From Eikenella corrodens (lineage in GTDB: Bacteria > Pseudomonadota > Gammaproteobacteria > Burkholderiales > Neisseriaceae): 64,000 bases of DNA. Position 1 is the first letter of the stretch, and each line of letters starts with the position of its first letter. The position numbers were made by a program, and so were the translations under genes. Location of the stretch: assembly GCF_900187105.1 (NCBI RefSeq), contig NZ_LT906482.1, forward strand, positions 992,001-1,056,000. The letters are read 5' to 3'. This document shows, piece after piece, positions 9,319 through 17,322 of the stretch. Under the pieces are notes generated by a model. It saw only the letters and a list, made by a program, of their open reading frames with translations. It was not told where the DNA came from and did no database searches.

Positions 9319-9353
9319 CAGGCTACCTGAAAGCAGCGCTTCAGGTAGCCTGA
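9319..9353 (-). terminator. Inverted DUS pair after galU
   Basis: CAGGCTACCTGAA and TTCAGGTAGCCTG form a stem with a short loop between the galU stop and the pit start, both on the minus strand. Confidence 0.55.
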
Positions 9354-9373
9354 GATACAGAATGAGCGGATTG

Positions 9374-10258
<885 letters not shown>

Positions 10259-10323
10259 GGTTTTGCTTCGATATAGGTTGGAAAGATGCCGCATTATAGC
10301 AGCGGCTGAACATAGGATGTTTT

Positions 10324-10379
10324 AAAGGCTACCTGAAAACATAAGCTTCAACGCAGCGTTTCGTTTCAGGTAGCCTTTA
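10324..10379 (-). terminator. Inverted DUS pair after hemL with a companion motif in the loop
   Basis: Two DUS in opposite orientation flank a loop containing AAGCTTCAACGCAG, a word that recurs in several other DUS loops of this window. It lies just after the hemL stop. Confidence 0.5.
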
Positions 10380-10392
10380 AACCGCGTACAGA

Positions 10393-11679
10393 TCAAGAAG
10401 CCATGTGTTCCAACACATCTGCTGCGATTGCCACGGTTTCCGCCACCAGTTCTTCCGTGTGTGCTGCCGACACAAATGCCGCTTCGTAGGCTGAGGGGCC
10501 GAAGGCCACGCCGCGGTCGAGCATGCCGTGGAAGAAGGTTTTGAAGGCTTCGATATTGGAGGCGGCCATATCGGCATAGTTCTGCGGCAGGCTACCTGAA
10601 AAATACAGGCCAAACATGCCGCCCACGCTGTCGGCGGTGAAGGCGATGCCGGTTTGCGCTGCTGCTTGTTTCAGCCCGTGCACCAGCTGTTCGGTGCGTG
10701 CGGTAAGGTTTTCGTAGAAGCCCGGGTGCTGGATGATTTCCAGTGTTTTCAAGCCTGCCGCCACGGCCACGGGATTGCCCGAGAGCGTGCCGGCCTGATA
10801 CACGCCGCCCAATGGCGAGATGCAGTCCATGATTTCACGCTTACCGCCAAAGGCCGCCAGCGGCATACCGCCGCCGATGACCTTGCCCATGGTGGTTAAA
10901 TCGGGCGTGATGCCGTGTAGCGACTGTGCGCCGCCAAGCGCCACGCGGAAGCCGGTCATCACTTCGTCGTAAATCAACACCGCGCCGTGTTTGGTTGTCA
11001 GCTCGCGCAGGGCACGGATGAATTCGCGCGTTGGGCGTACCAGGTTCATATTGCCGGCAAACGGCTCCAAAATCACACAGGCGATTTGGTTGCCGGCTTG
11101 GGCGAAGGTTTCTTCCAGCTGGGCTACATTATTGTATTCCAACACTAAAGTATGTTTGGTGAAATCGGCGGGCACGCCGGCGGAGGAAGGGTGGCCGAAG
11201 GTGAGCAGCCCGCTGCCGGCTTTCACGAGCAGGCTGTCGGAATGGCCGTGGTAGCAGCCTTCGAATTTCACGATTTGGTCGCGCCCTGTGTAGCCGCGTG
11301 CCAAACGGATAGCCGACATGGTGGCCTCGGTGCCGGAGCTTACCAGCCGCAGCCGCTCTACACTGGGCACCAAGCGGCAGATTTCTTCGGCAATTACGAT
11401 TTCGGCTTCAGTGGGTGCGCCGAACGACAGCCCGCCTAAAGCCGCTTCGCGTACTGCTTCCAACACTTCCGGATGCGCGTGCCCCACGATAGCGGGCCCC
11501 CACGAGCCGACATAATCGATATAGCGTTTGCCGTTTTCGTCCCACACAAAAGCGCCCTCGGCCCTTTTGATAAAGCGCGGTACACCGCCCACGCTGCCGA
11601 AGGCGCGCACAGGCGAATTCACGCCGCCGGGAATCACGGCTTTGGCGCGGGTGAAGAGTTGTTCGTTGCGGTCGGTCAT
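10393..11679 (-). CDS. hemL: Glutamate-1-semialdehyde 2,1-aminomutase
   Basis: The 428-residue PLP enzyme converts glutamate-1-semialdehyde to 5-aminolevulinate in the cytosol, following HemA in haem synthesis. [13 protein letters not shown] near the N terminus, [16 protein letters not shown], the Asp of [10 protein letters not shown] and the PLP lysine in [18 protein letters not shown] identify the family. AAGGAT upstream of ATG 11679 supports the start. An Eikenella DUS within the gene encodes FSGSL near residue 357, a good example of a DUS tolerated in a conserved enzyme. Confidence 0.97.
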   Translation of the reverse strand: MTDRNEQLFTRAKAVIPGGVNSPVRAFGSVGGVPRFIKRAEGAFVWDENGKRYIDYVGSWGPAIVGHAHPEVLEAVREAALGGLSFGAPTEAEIVIAEEICRLVPSVERLRLVSSGTEATMSAIRLARGYTGRDQIVKFEGCYHGHSDSLLVKAGSGLLTFGHPSSAGVPADFTKHTLVLEYNNVAQLEETFAQAGNQIACVILEPFAGNMNLVRPTREFIRALRELTTKHGAVLIYDEVMTGFRVALGGAQSLHGITPDLTTMGKVIGGGMPLAAFGGKREIMDCISPLGGVYQAGTLSGNPVAVAAGLKTLEIIQHPGFYENLTARTEQLVHGLKQAAAQTGIAFTADSVGGMFGLYFSGSLPQNYADMAASNIEAFKTFFHGMLDRGVAFGPSAYEAAFVSAAHTEELVAETVAIAADVLEHMAS

Positions 11680-11797
11680 GGGGAAATCCTTGCGAGGGAA
11701 ATAGAAACAGGCAGATTTTAGCAGATTACGGCGGCGGGCTTGGGCAGGCTACCTGAAAGATGATACGGGCAGAAGGGATTGATCCGAGAATACGAAC

Positions 11798-11890
11798 AAG
11801 GCTACCTGAAACTTTAGCTTGGTCAGAACTCAGCCTTCGCCGGCTCAGGCATCATCCCATTTTGCTGAAGCTACGTTTTCAGGTAGCCTC
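11798..11890 (-). repeat. Widely spaced inverted DUS pair
   Basis: AAGGCTACCTGAA (from about 11799) and TTCAGGTAGCCTC (ending about 11890) are inverted but about 65 bases apart. The distance makes a terminator less certain than for the short-loop pairs. The loop contains TTTAGCTTGG and GCTGAAGCTACG, loosely like the companion words in other DUS loops. Confidence 0.5.
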
Positions 11891-11938
11891 TTGAAAGCCA
11901 TCTGCTGTTGTTCTAAGCAGACACAGCACCGGTTGGGT

Positions 11939-12256
11939 TCAGCGTTTCCGCCGTTTGCCAGTTTTCGGGGTAGCGATAGGCGGAGTGTGCCGCAACCGCA
12001 CATAATTGATGGCATGCCACAAGCAGATAATGGGCAGAGCCAGCAACATAGCCGCTATCGGGGCTAGCAGCCAGATATACCAAACCAGTGTGCCGAAGTG
12101 CCACCGGCTTAGGGCAAGGCACAGCGGCGTAAACAGGCAGATGAGCCCGAAGGCGAGCTTCGGGTATCGGCTGAATGTGTTTTCCAGTATCCACTCAAAC
12201 AGCACCTCTATGGGGAGGAAGACGAGACGGAGCAGAAGTTCAAAGAGGAAATCCAT
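11939..12256 (-). CDS. Small hypothetical membrane protein
   Basis: An open frame of 105 codons with ATG 12256 encodes a protein with three likely membrane segments (about residues 3-22, 33-48 and 58-80) and a very basic tail ending TGKRRKR, placing the C terminus in the cytoplasm by the positive-inside rule. I do not recognise the family. The gene stands alone between DUS-containing spacers. The hydrophobic pattern and charge distribution look like a real protein, but it could be lineage-specific or spurious. Confidence 0.55.
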   Translation of the reverse strand: MDFLFELLLRLVFLPIEVLFEWILENTFSRYPKLAFGLICLFTPLCLALSRWHFGTLVWYIWLLAPIAAMLLALPIICLWHAINYVRLRHTPPIATPKTGKRRKR

Positions 12257-12343
12257 GTGTTGGACGAGAAGTATGGGGGCGGTTTGTGGTTTTGCCGGAC
12301 ATGAATTGCCGGACTATTTGGATTTATGCGAAATCATCTGACT

Positions 12344-12374
12344 AAAGGCTACCTGAAATTTCAGGTAGCCTTTT
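12344..12374 (-). terminator. Inverted DUS pair after the exonuclease gene
   Basis: AAAGGCTACCTGAAA and TTTCAGGTAGCCTTT are almost contiguous and give a near-perfect hairpin 10 bases past the stop of the exonuclease gene. Confidence 0.65.
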
Positions 12375-12384
12375 GGTTTGTATT

Positions 12385-13179
12385 TCAACGCCATGCGGCC
12401 AGGAATTCCTGCCAATGCACTTTGTCTTCTTGAGTTTTCAGGTAGCCTTTGAGCCGCCTGATTTCCATTTCGTATTCATCGGCATCGGCTGCGCCGCTCA
12501 TCAGGCGGAAGCGTTGGAACATGAGGTAGGTGTTGGCGGCGTCGGTTTCGCAGTAGTTGCGGATTTCGCGCAGGCGGCCTTCGTGGAAGGCCTGCCACAC
12601 TTTGCTGCCGTCCATGCCCAGCTTGCCGGGGAAGCCGCACAGCTTGGCCATGTCGTCTAAAGGCACGCTGGCGCGGGGCTGGTAGAGGGCAAGCAGGTCC
12701 ATCAGGTCGCAATGGCGGTTGTGGTAGCGGTTGATGTAGTTGTTCCACTTGAAGTCGCGGCTGTCGCCGAAATCGCCCTCGCCGGTGTCCCAATAGCGGG
12801 CGGCGGAGAGGCCGTGAATCAGGGCGCGGTAGTGCAGCACGGGTAGGTCGAAGCCGCCGCCGTTCCAGCTCACCAGCTGCGGCGTATGATTTTCGATCAG
12901 CTCAAAAAATTTGGCGATAATGGTTTCTTCGCTGTCACCGATTTCACCGATGGTGCCCACATGGATTTTATCGCTACCCCAGCGCATACAGCAGGAAATG
13001 GCCACCACCTGCTGCAAATGATAGGGCATGAAATCGCTGCCGTTGTGCGTGGCGCGGCGCTGCTGCTGCGCCCAAGCCACCACGTCGGCATCGGGCGTAT
13101 CGGCCGGCAGGCCGTGTAGCAGGCGGATACCGTTGGCATCGGGAACGGTTTCGATATCGAAGGCGAGAATCGGAGTCAT
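12385..13179 (-). CDS. Predicted 3'-5' exonuclease, PolB-like exonuclease family
   Basis: The 264-residue protein begins MTPILAFDIETVPD, with the DxE pair of the Exo I motif of DnaQ/PolB-type 3'-5' exonucleases. SWNGGGFDLPVLHYRALIHG in the middle fits the Exo II motif, and YCETDAANTYLMFQRF with its Asp fits Exo III. The family (DNA_pol_B_exo2) is an isolated proofreading-type nuclease without a polymerase domain; its role, probably in DNA or RNA processing, is poorly defined. It is a single gene. An in-frame DUS encodes LKGYLKTQE near the C terminus. Confidence 0.85.
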   Translation of the reverse strand: MTPILAFDIETVPDANGIRLLHGLPADTPDADVVAWAQQQRRATHNGSDFMPYHLQQVVAISCCMRWGSDKIHVGTIGEIGDSEETIIAKFFELIENHTPQLVSWNGGGFDLPVLHYRALIHGLSAARYWDTGEGDFGDSRDFKWNNYINRYHNRHCDLMDLLALYQPRASVPLDDMAKLCGFPGKLGMDGSKVWQAFHEGRLREIRNYCETDAANTYLMFQRFRLMSGAADADEYEMEIRRLKGYLKTQEDKVHWQEFLAAWR

Positions 13180-13880
13180 GATGGGGCGGCTTTGAGGGTG
13201 GGGACGGCATGGATTGTGGCACGAAGCGGGGGTTTCGCCAAGGTTGGTTTGTGGGTTTCAGGTAGCCTGCGGCTGCTTGGCCAAATCGCTGCAATTAAAT
13301 TGCAGGCACGGCCTCAATTCCTAATGGAACCTTTTATTTGCACATCCTGAATCAGCTGTGAAAAAAGAGCCACAAATTGCTCTGCAGCTCTTTTTGATAC
13401 CCGCTTTACCGCTTCAACTTCGCCAATGTATCCGCCTTCACAGAATGTGTGATTCTGCACCGCTAGATAGTTCCATCTTTCCCATCCGATAAAATCCCTT
13501 TTGTGACCAGATATTTTGCCATAGCGTCATCATCCAGCACTTCGTCAAACTCGCTCAAATAACGGTGAGGGTTCTTGTGGTCGTATTCGGTGATGGTTGT
13601 GAGGAACTGGGAAAAATCGCGGTTTTTTTCGGCCAATTCATACATCACCGCATAATCCATTTGCTTTTTATACTGTGCGGGTGACAGGATTTCGCTTTGG
13701 CTGAGGTTGGCCGCGTCCAGCAAAATGATGCCGATGCCGAAACTTTGGCTGAGTTTCTGTAAGGCTTCGCGGAACTCGCCGTCCTGCGGCACGGACAATG
13801 CTACCAAATAGCCTTCGTTCGCCCAGCTGGAATTGCTGACTGCTTGGAAAAAGTATTCTTTATAATTGCCGAAATCCAAA

Positions 13881-13888
13881 TATTTTTT
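13881..13888. repeat. 8-bp target site duplication, left copy
   Basis: TATTTTTT directly abuts the left end of the IS1016-like element and is repeated at 14602-14609. Eight bases is the usual duplication length for the IS1595 family. Confidence 0.85.
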
Positions 13889-14601
13889 GGGGCTGTACTA
13901 GATTAGCCCTAAATTCCACACCACTCCCGCAAGATTTTAAGCTGCCGGGATGGTGTGCCGAAGTTAAATCGAAATTCGCATTCTTTCAAGAACAGCGGGA
14001 AAGATTTGCGATCGATTCCGTTGTACTTGCGTAAGACGCGTTTTGCCTGATTCCAAAAATTCTCAATGCCGTTAATGTGGTTCTGGCGGTCTGCAAATTC
14101 CTTGGAATGGTTGATGCGGTGATGGCTAAAACCGCTTATGTCCAACTTGTCGTAGCTGCTCAGACTATCCGTGTAAACAATACTATCCGGCATAATTTTT
14201 TGTTTGATCACAGGCATCAAAGTATCGGACTTGGCATTATCCACCACAACAGTATAGACCCGTCCGTTGCGTTTCAGAATGCCGAAGACAACCACTTTGC
14301 CTGCCGCACCGCGACCACGTCTGCCTTTACGCCGTCCGCCGAAATAGCTTTCGTCCAACTCGACGGGCCCCTCGAAAACCTCATCGGCAGCCAAGGCCAA
14401 ATGATGGCTGATGACCATACGGATTTTGCGGTAGAACAGGGCTGCCGAATTGGGATGGATACCCAAAATATCGGCGGCAGAACGGGCGGTAACTTCGAGT
14501 ACAAAAAAGCGGAGCAGTTCTTTCTGTACTTTCTTCCTTAATTTGCAGTGTGTTATCTTCATATTTCGAGGGTAACATATCTGCTAATCTAGTACAGCCC
14601 C
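13889..14601 (-). mobile_element. IS1016-like insertion sequence, IS1595 family
   Basis: The element is 713 bp and bounded by inverted repeats GGGGCTGTACTAGATTAGC (left 13889-13907, right as its complement ending 14601). It contains one intact transposase gene and is flanked by a perfect 8-bp duplication TATTTTTT. It carries no DUS, unlike the surrounding DNA. The undamaged ends and duplication point to recent transposition into the COG2958-like gene. Confidence 0.92.
13909..14562 (-). CDS. IS1595-family (IS1016-like) transposase
   Basis: The 217-residue protein carries the ISXO2-like DDE domain: VELDESYFGGRRKGRRGRG with the first Asp (about residue 69), VYTDSLSSYD with the second, and HINGIENFWNQAKRVLRKYNGI with the region of the third acidic/Asn residue. 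An N-terminal helical part (about residues 1-55) probably binds DNA. No frameshift or stop is present, so it may be active. It fills nearly the whole element between the inverted repeats. Confidence 0.92.
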   Translation of the reverse strand: MKITHCKLRKKVQKELLRFFVLEVTARSAADILGIHPNSAALFYRKIRMVISHHLALAADEVFEGPVELDESYFGGRRKGRRGRGAAGKVVVFGILKRNGRVYTVVVDNAKSDTLMPVIKQKIMPDSIVYTDSLSSYDKLDISGFSHHRINHSKEFADRQNHINGIENFWNQAKRVLRKYNGIDRKSFPLFLKECEFRFNFGTPSRQLKILREWCGI

Positions 14602-14609
14602 TATTTTTT
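14602..14609. repeat. 8-bp target site duplication, right copy
   Basis: TATTTTTT follows the right inverted repeat and matches 13881-13888 exactly. Confidence 0.85.
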
Positions 14610-15252
14610 TATCTCGAACGAGAAAATCTTAATCGGCAGGCGGTCAAACTTCCGCATCCAGGCTTGCAGGCTGCCATGTTCGTAATCGGCATATTCGAAT
14701 TGTACGCCCACCATATCGGGATAGAGCCATTTATCCGCGCCTTTTTGGCTTTTGCCGCTTTTTTCGTGGAATATGGTGCGCGACTGTGCGGCAAAAACGG
14801 GATGTTCTGCCAGAAACTTGCACAGCAGCGGATGCAGGTCGCGCTCGTGGAATCGGGCTCTTTTCGTTTGGATAGTGGGTGGCAGGACATCGGTGTTTTC
14901 GGGCAGCGGCAAAGCTTTCAGGCTACCTGAAAATGCCTGCCGCAGGGAGAACAGCTTGGGGCGGCTGCCCTGCGCCGTGATTTTGCCGTCGGGCTTTTTC
15001 GCTTCTACATACAACACCGCGCCGACGGTGTCCCACGGCGTTTTGCCGATGGACGGCAGGCCTTGTTCAGGGTTGTAGCTATCCAGTTCGGCGTACAGCC
15101 GGTTTTGTTCGATAAATCCCCAAATTTCGGATGCGCTGGCGGGGTGTGCCAACTGTTGCAGCGCATACAGCGTGAGTTCGAGATAGGTCATGTTTTCTCT
15201 TTCTTTCAAAAAATAAAAAATACTGGCCGTTGGCTTTGCAGGCTACCTGAAA

Positions 15253-15264
15253 AAGCAGCCTGCA
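15253..15264 (+). repeat. Kingella-type DUS variant AAGCAGCCTGCA beside an Eikenella DUS
   Basis: AAGCAGCCTGCA, the dialect reported for Kingella oralis-like species, lies immediately after an Eikenella DUS (15239-15250). Further copies lie at 16882-16893, 17226-17237, 17365-17376, 18401-18412 (complement), 24685-24696 and 27684-27695. Confidence 0.8.
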
Positions 15265-15469
15265 CATTCAGTCTGCCGCTTGGCTGTTATCGGATATCGG
15301 TAAATACAAACAGGTTTAAATATAAAGAGATATCTATCAATATCACAGTAGCGATATATGCCGCCAACGTTGCCGCATGAACGGCTCGGTTTTTCCGGGT
15401 GCGGCACAGGAAAAATACGGACGTCAGGCTGCCGGCAATGATGACGTTCAGAGCCATCAAGGTGATGTG

Positions 15470-16688
15470 GAGACCTTTGCAAAAAAGCCCTTCCCCCGAC
15501 AGCCAGAACCCAAACACAGGTTTTCGGCTGTTTCCCTCCCCCAATACCTCCTGTTTTACCCAAATACCCCCTTAATCCTCCCCGGATACCCGATAATCAG
15601 GCATCCGGGCCGCCTTTTAGGCGGCAACAGGCACACTTAGCCTGTTAGCCGCTTTCAACAGGCTCAAACACATCGCCTTCAGATGGCTTTGCGCACTCAC
15701 TTTAATCAGTCCGAAATAGGCTGCCCGCGCGTAGCGGAATTTACGGTGCAGCGTACCGAAGCTTTGTTCGACCACATAACGGGTCTTCGACAAATATCGG
15801 TTGCGTTTGGTTTGCGCTTCCGTCAGCGGGCGGTTGCGGTGGGCTTTGCGCATAATGCCATCCTGCAGTCGACGCTCTTCCAGATGTTGCCGGTTTTCCG
15901 CACTGTCGTAGCCTTTATCGGCATAGACGGTTGTGTCTTTGGCTATTCCTTCCAGCAAAGGCAACAGGTGGTTGCACTCATGGGTATTGGCGGGGGTGAT
16001 GTGCAGTTTCTCGATATAGCCTTCCTCATCGGTGCGGGTATGTTGTTTGTAACCGAGTTTGTAGAGGCCGTTTTTCTTTGTCCAACGGGCATCTTTATCT
16101 TTACTCGGTGTGGTTTGGCCGCTGACTTGTCCTTCTTCATCGACTTCTATGGCCTGACGCTGTTTGCTGCCGGCGGTCTGAATAATGGTGGCGTCAATGA
16201 CGGCGGCGGATGCTTTCTCTACTTTTAGGTTTTTTTCGGTCAGTTGGCGGTTAATCAGTTCCAGCAATTCGGACAGGGTGTCGTCTTGCGCCAGCCAGTT
16301 GCGGTAGCGGCATAAGGTGCTGTAATCGGGGATGCTCAACTCGTCAAAACGGCAAAATAGGTTGAAATCGATGCGGGTGATGAGGCTGTGTTCGAGTTCG
16401 GGATCGGAGAGGCTGTGCCATTGTCCGAGCAGGACGGCTTTGAACATGGATAACAGGGAATAGGCGGGACGGCCGCGGTGGTCTCGAAGGTAACGGGTTC
16501 TTTGACGATTCAGGTACTGTTCGATCGGTTGCCAATCAATCACTTGATCCAACTTCAATAGTGGGAAGCGGTCGATGTGTTTGGCAATCATGGCTTGTGC
16601 GGTTTGCTGGAAGAAGGTGCTCATGAGAAATCCCCTAAATGTCTTGGGTGGAAATTTAGGGGATTTTGGGGAATTTTGCAAAGGTCTC
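15470..16688 (-). mobile_element. IS5-family insertion sequence, IS1106-like
   Basis: The 1219-bp element is bounded by GAGACCTTTGCAAAA (15470-15484) and its complement ending at 16688; the next few bases also pair in part. It encodes one complete transposase. The end sequence and transposase resemble the Neisseria IS1106 group. No exact target duplication is seen: the bases outside are ...GTG and GTA..., so a 3-bp duplication with one change (TAC/CAC on the coding strand) is possible. It lacks DUS. Confidence 0.85.
15617..16624 (-). CDS. IS5-family transposase
   Basis: The 335-residue transposase starts at ATG 16624 (MSTFFQQTAQAMIAKHIDRF). The N-terminal DUF772-like domain contains RGRPAYSLLSMFKAVLLGQW. 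The DDE catalytic residues are in AVIDATIIQTAG, VYADKGYDSAENR and YVVEQSFGTLHRKFRYARA. No interruption is visible, so it may be functional. A longer frame beginning at 16699 runs through the element's own terminal repeat and is not a good start. Confidence 0.92.
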   Translation of the reverse strand: MSTFFQQTAQAMIAKHIDRFPLLKLDQVIDWQPIEQYLNRQRTRYLRDHRGRPAYSLLSMFKAVLLGQWHSLSDPELEHSLITRIDFNLFCRFDELSIPDYSTLCRYRNWLAQDDTLSELLELINRQLTEKNLKVEKASAAVIDATIIQTAGSKQRQAIEVDEEGQVSGQTTPSKDKDARWTKKNGLYKLGYKQHTRTDEEGYIEKLHITPANTHECNHLLPLLEGIAKDTTVYADKGYDSAENRQHLEERRLQDGIMRKAHRNRPLTEAQTKRNRYLSKTRYVVEQSFGTLHRKFRYARAAYFGLIKVSAQSHLKAMCLSLLKAANRLSVPVAA

Positions 16689-16892
16689 GTATGCGCCAAT
16701 CGTTACCCCGCTACTGTTGTCATATCCTGCAAATTTGTTCAGGAAATGGAGCGCGTCCCCTATGCGGCTCACCGTTGCCCAAAGCCCGAATAGCGAAATG
16801 GCTAAGTTGAGATAAGCGATGAAGGAATGCATGATGTGCTCGTTATACGGAATGTTCGGTATTTTACTCAAACGGATGGTGTGCAGGCTGCT

Positions 16893-17309
16893 TTACGGAA
16901 ACGTCCGCCACACGCCGCGCACGCGGCCGAGCACGTTCAGGCGGTTCAGGTCTTCGCCCGAGATTTCCATATCGGCGTAGTCGGGGTTGTCCGCCATCAG
17001 GATGATTTTGTCCAACAATACCTGCACGCGCCGCACCCAGCGATGTGCGCCGATTTCCAGGCAGTAGATTTTGCCGTCTTTCAGAATGGTATCGGACAAA
17101 TCGGCCAGTATCAGGCATTCGCCTTCAAAGGTCGGCTTCATGGCGATGCCGTCCGCCATAAAAAAGCCGCAATTCTCCAAATGGATGCTGAGCCGGTCGG
17201 CCAGTTCGTTGGAGAGTGCCAAAGGTGCAGGCTGCTTTTCTGCTTGGTCGATGGGTTTGTCGCCGTTGCCGATCAGGCGGGCGGGAATGGCGGAAGGGGT
17301 TTTGCTCAT
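16893..17309 (-). CDS. S24/LexA-type peptidase-fold protein lacking catalytic residues
   Basis: The 138-residue protein looks like the C-terminal S24 domain of LexA/CI-type repressors without a DNA-binding HTH. The motif that normally reads G-D-S-M-x-P is GIAMKPTF at 54-61, with Ala56 in place of the nucleophilic serine. The usual lysine region reads HRWVRRVQV (89-97), with arginine at the expected position. It should therefore not self-cleave. AGGAGAG precedes ATG 17309, 13 bases after the tex stop, so tex and this gene probably form an operon. Kingella-type DUS complements lie at 16882-16893 and 17226-17237, suggesting import. Function unknown; a dimerisation or regulatory role is possible. 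Confidence 0.7.
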   Translation of the reverse strand: MSKTPSAIPARLIGNGDKPIDQAEKQPAPLALSNELADRLSIHLENCGFFMADGIAMKPTFEGECLILADLSDTILKDGKIYCLEIGAHRWVRRVQVLLDKIILMADNPDYADMEISGEDLNRLNVLGRVRGVWRTFP

Positions 17310-17322
17310 GCCTCTCTCCTGT

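Larger units (their letters stand above)
13314..15191 (-). pseudogene. COG2958/HrgA-like gene split by an IS1016-like element, with a likely second frameshift
   Basis: The 5' part (15191-14610) encodes an HTH HARE-type start (MTYLELTLYALQQLAHPAS) and a middle domain ending FSFEIKK. The 3' part resumes at 13880 with DFGNYKEYFFQAVSNSSWANEGYL. Removing the element (13889-14601) and one copy of its 8-bp target duplication rejoins them in frame as EIKKYLDFGN, giving 335 residues to a stop at 13463. The next frame then continues with a convincing coding stretch (WERWNYLAVQNHTFCEGG through IKGSIRN, stop 13314), so an older 1-base indel near 13490-13500 may have truncated the C terminus. HrgA-like proteins accompany some restriction loci, but none is seen nearby. 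A DUS lies in the first half. Both halves are intact enough to suggest recent insertion. Confidence 0.75.
15287..16832 (-). pseudogene. Small membrane protein gene interrupted by an IS5-family element
   Basis: To the right of the element, reading minus from ATG 16832, MHSFIAYLNLAISLFGLWATV continues to GVTIGAY where the element begins. To its left the same strand resumes with HITLMALNVIIAGSLTSVFF and ends at 15287. Joining the flanks directly keeps the frame (GAYHITLM) and gives a protein of about 109 residues with three or four hydrophobic segments. The family is not recognised. An alternative TTG start at 16871 would add 13 residues. Because the two halves are both hydrophobic and in the same frame, interruption of a real gene is more likely than chance. 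Confidence 0.6.

Noticed and set aside
16656..16871. Short minus-strand frame ending ETFAKFPKIP, and the 85-codon frame beginning MGEGNSRKPVFGFW at 15544, as independent genes
   Set aside because: Each includes the terminal sequence of the IS5-family element. They are the two halves of one interrupted gene extended by chance into the element.
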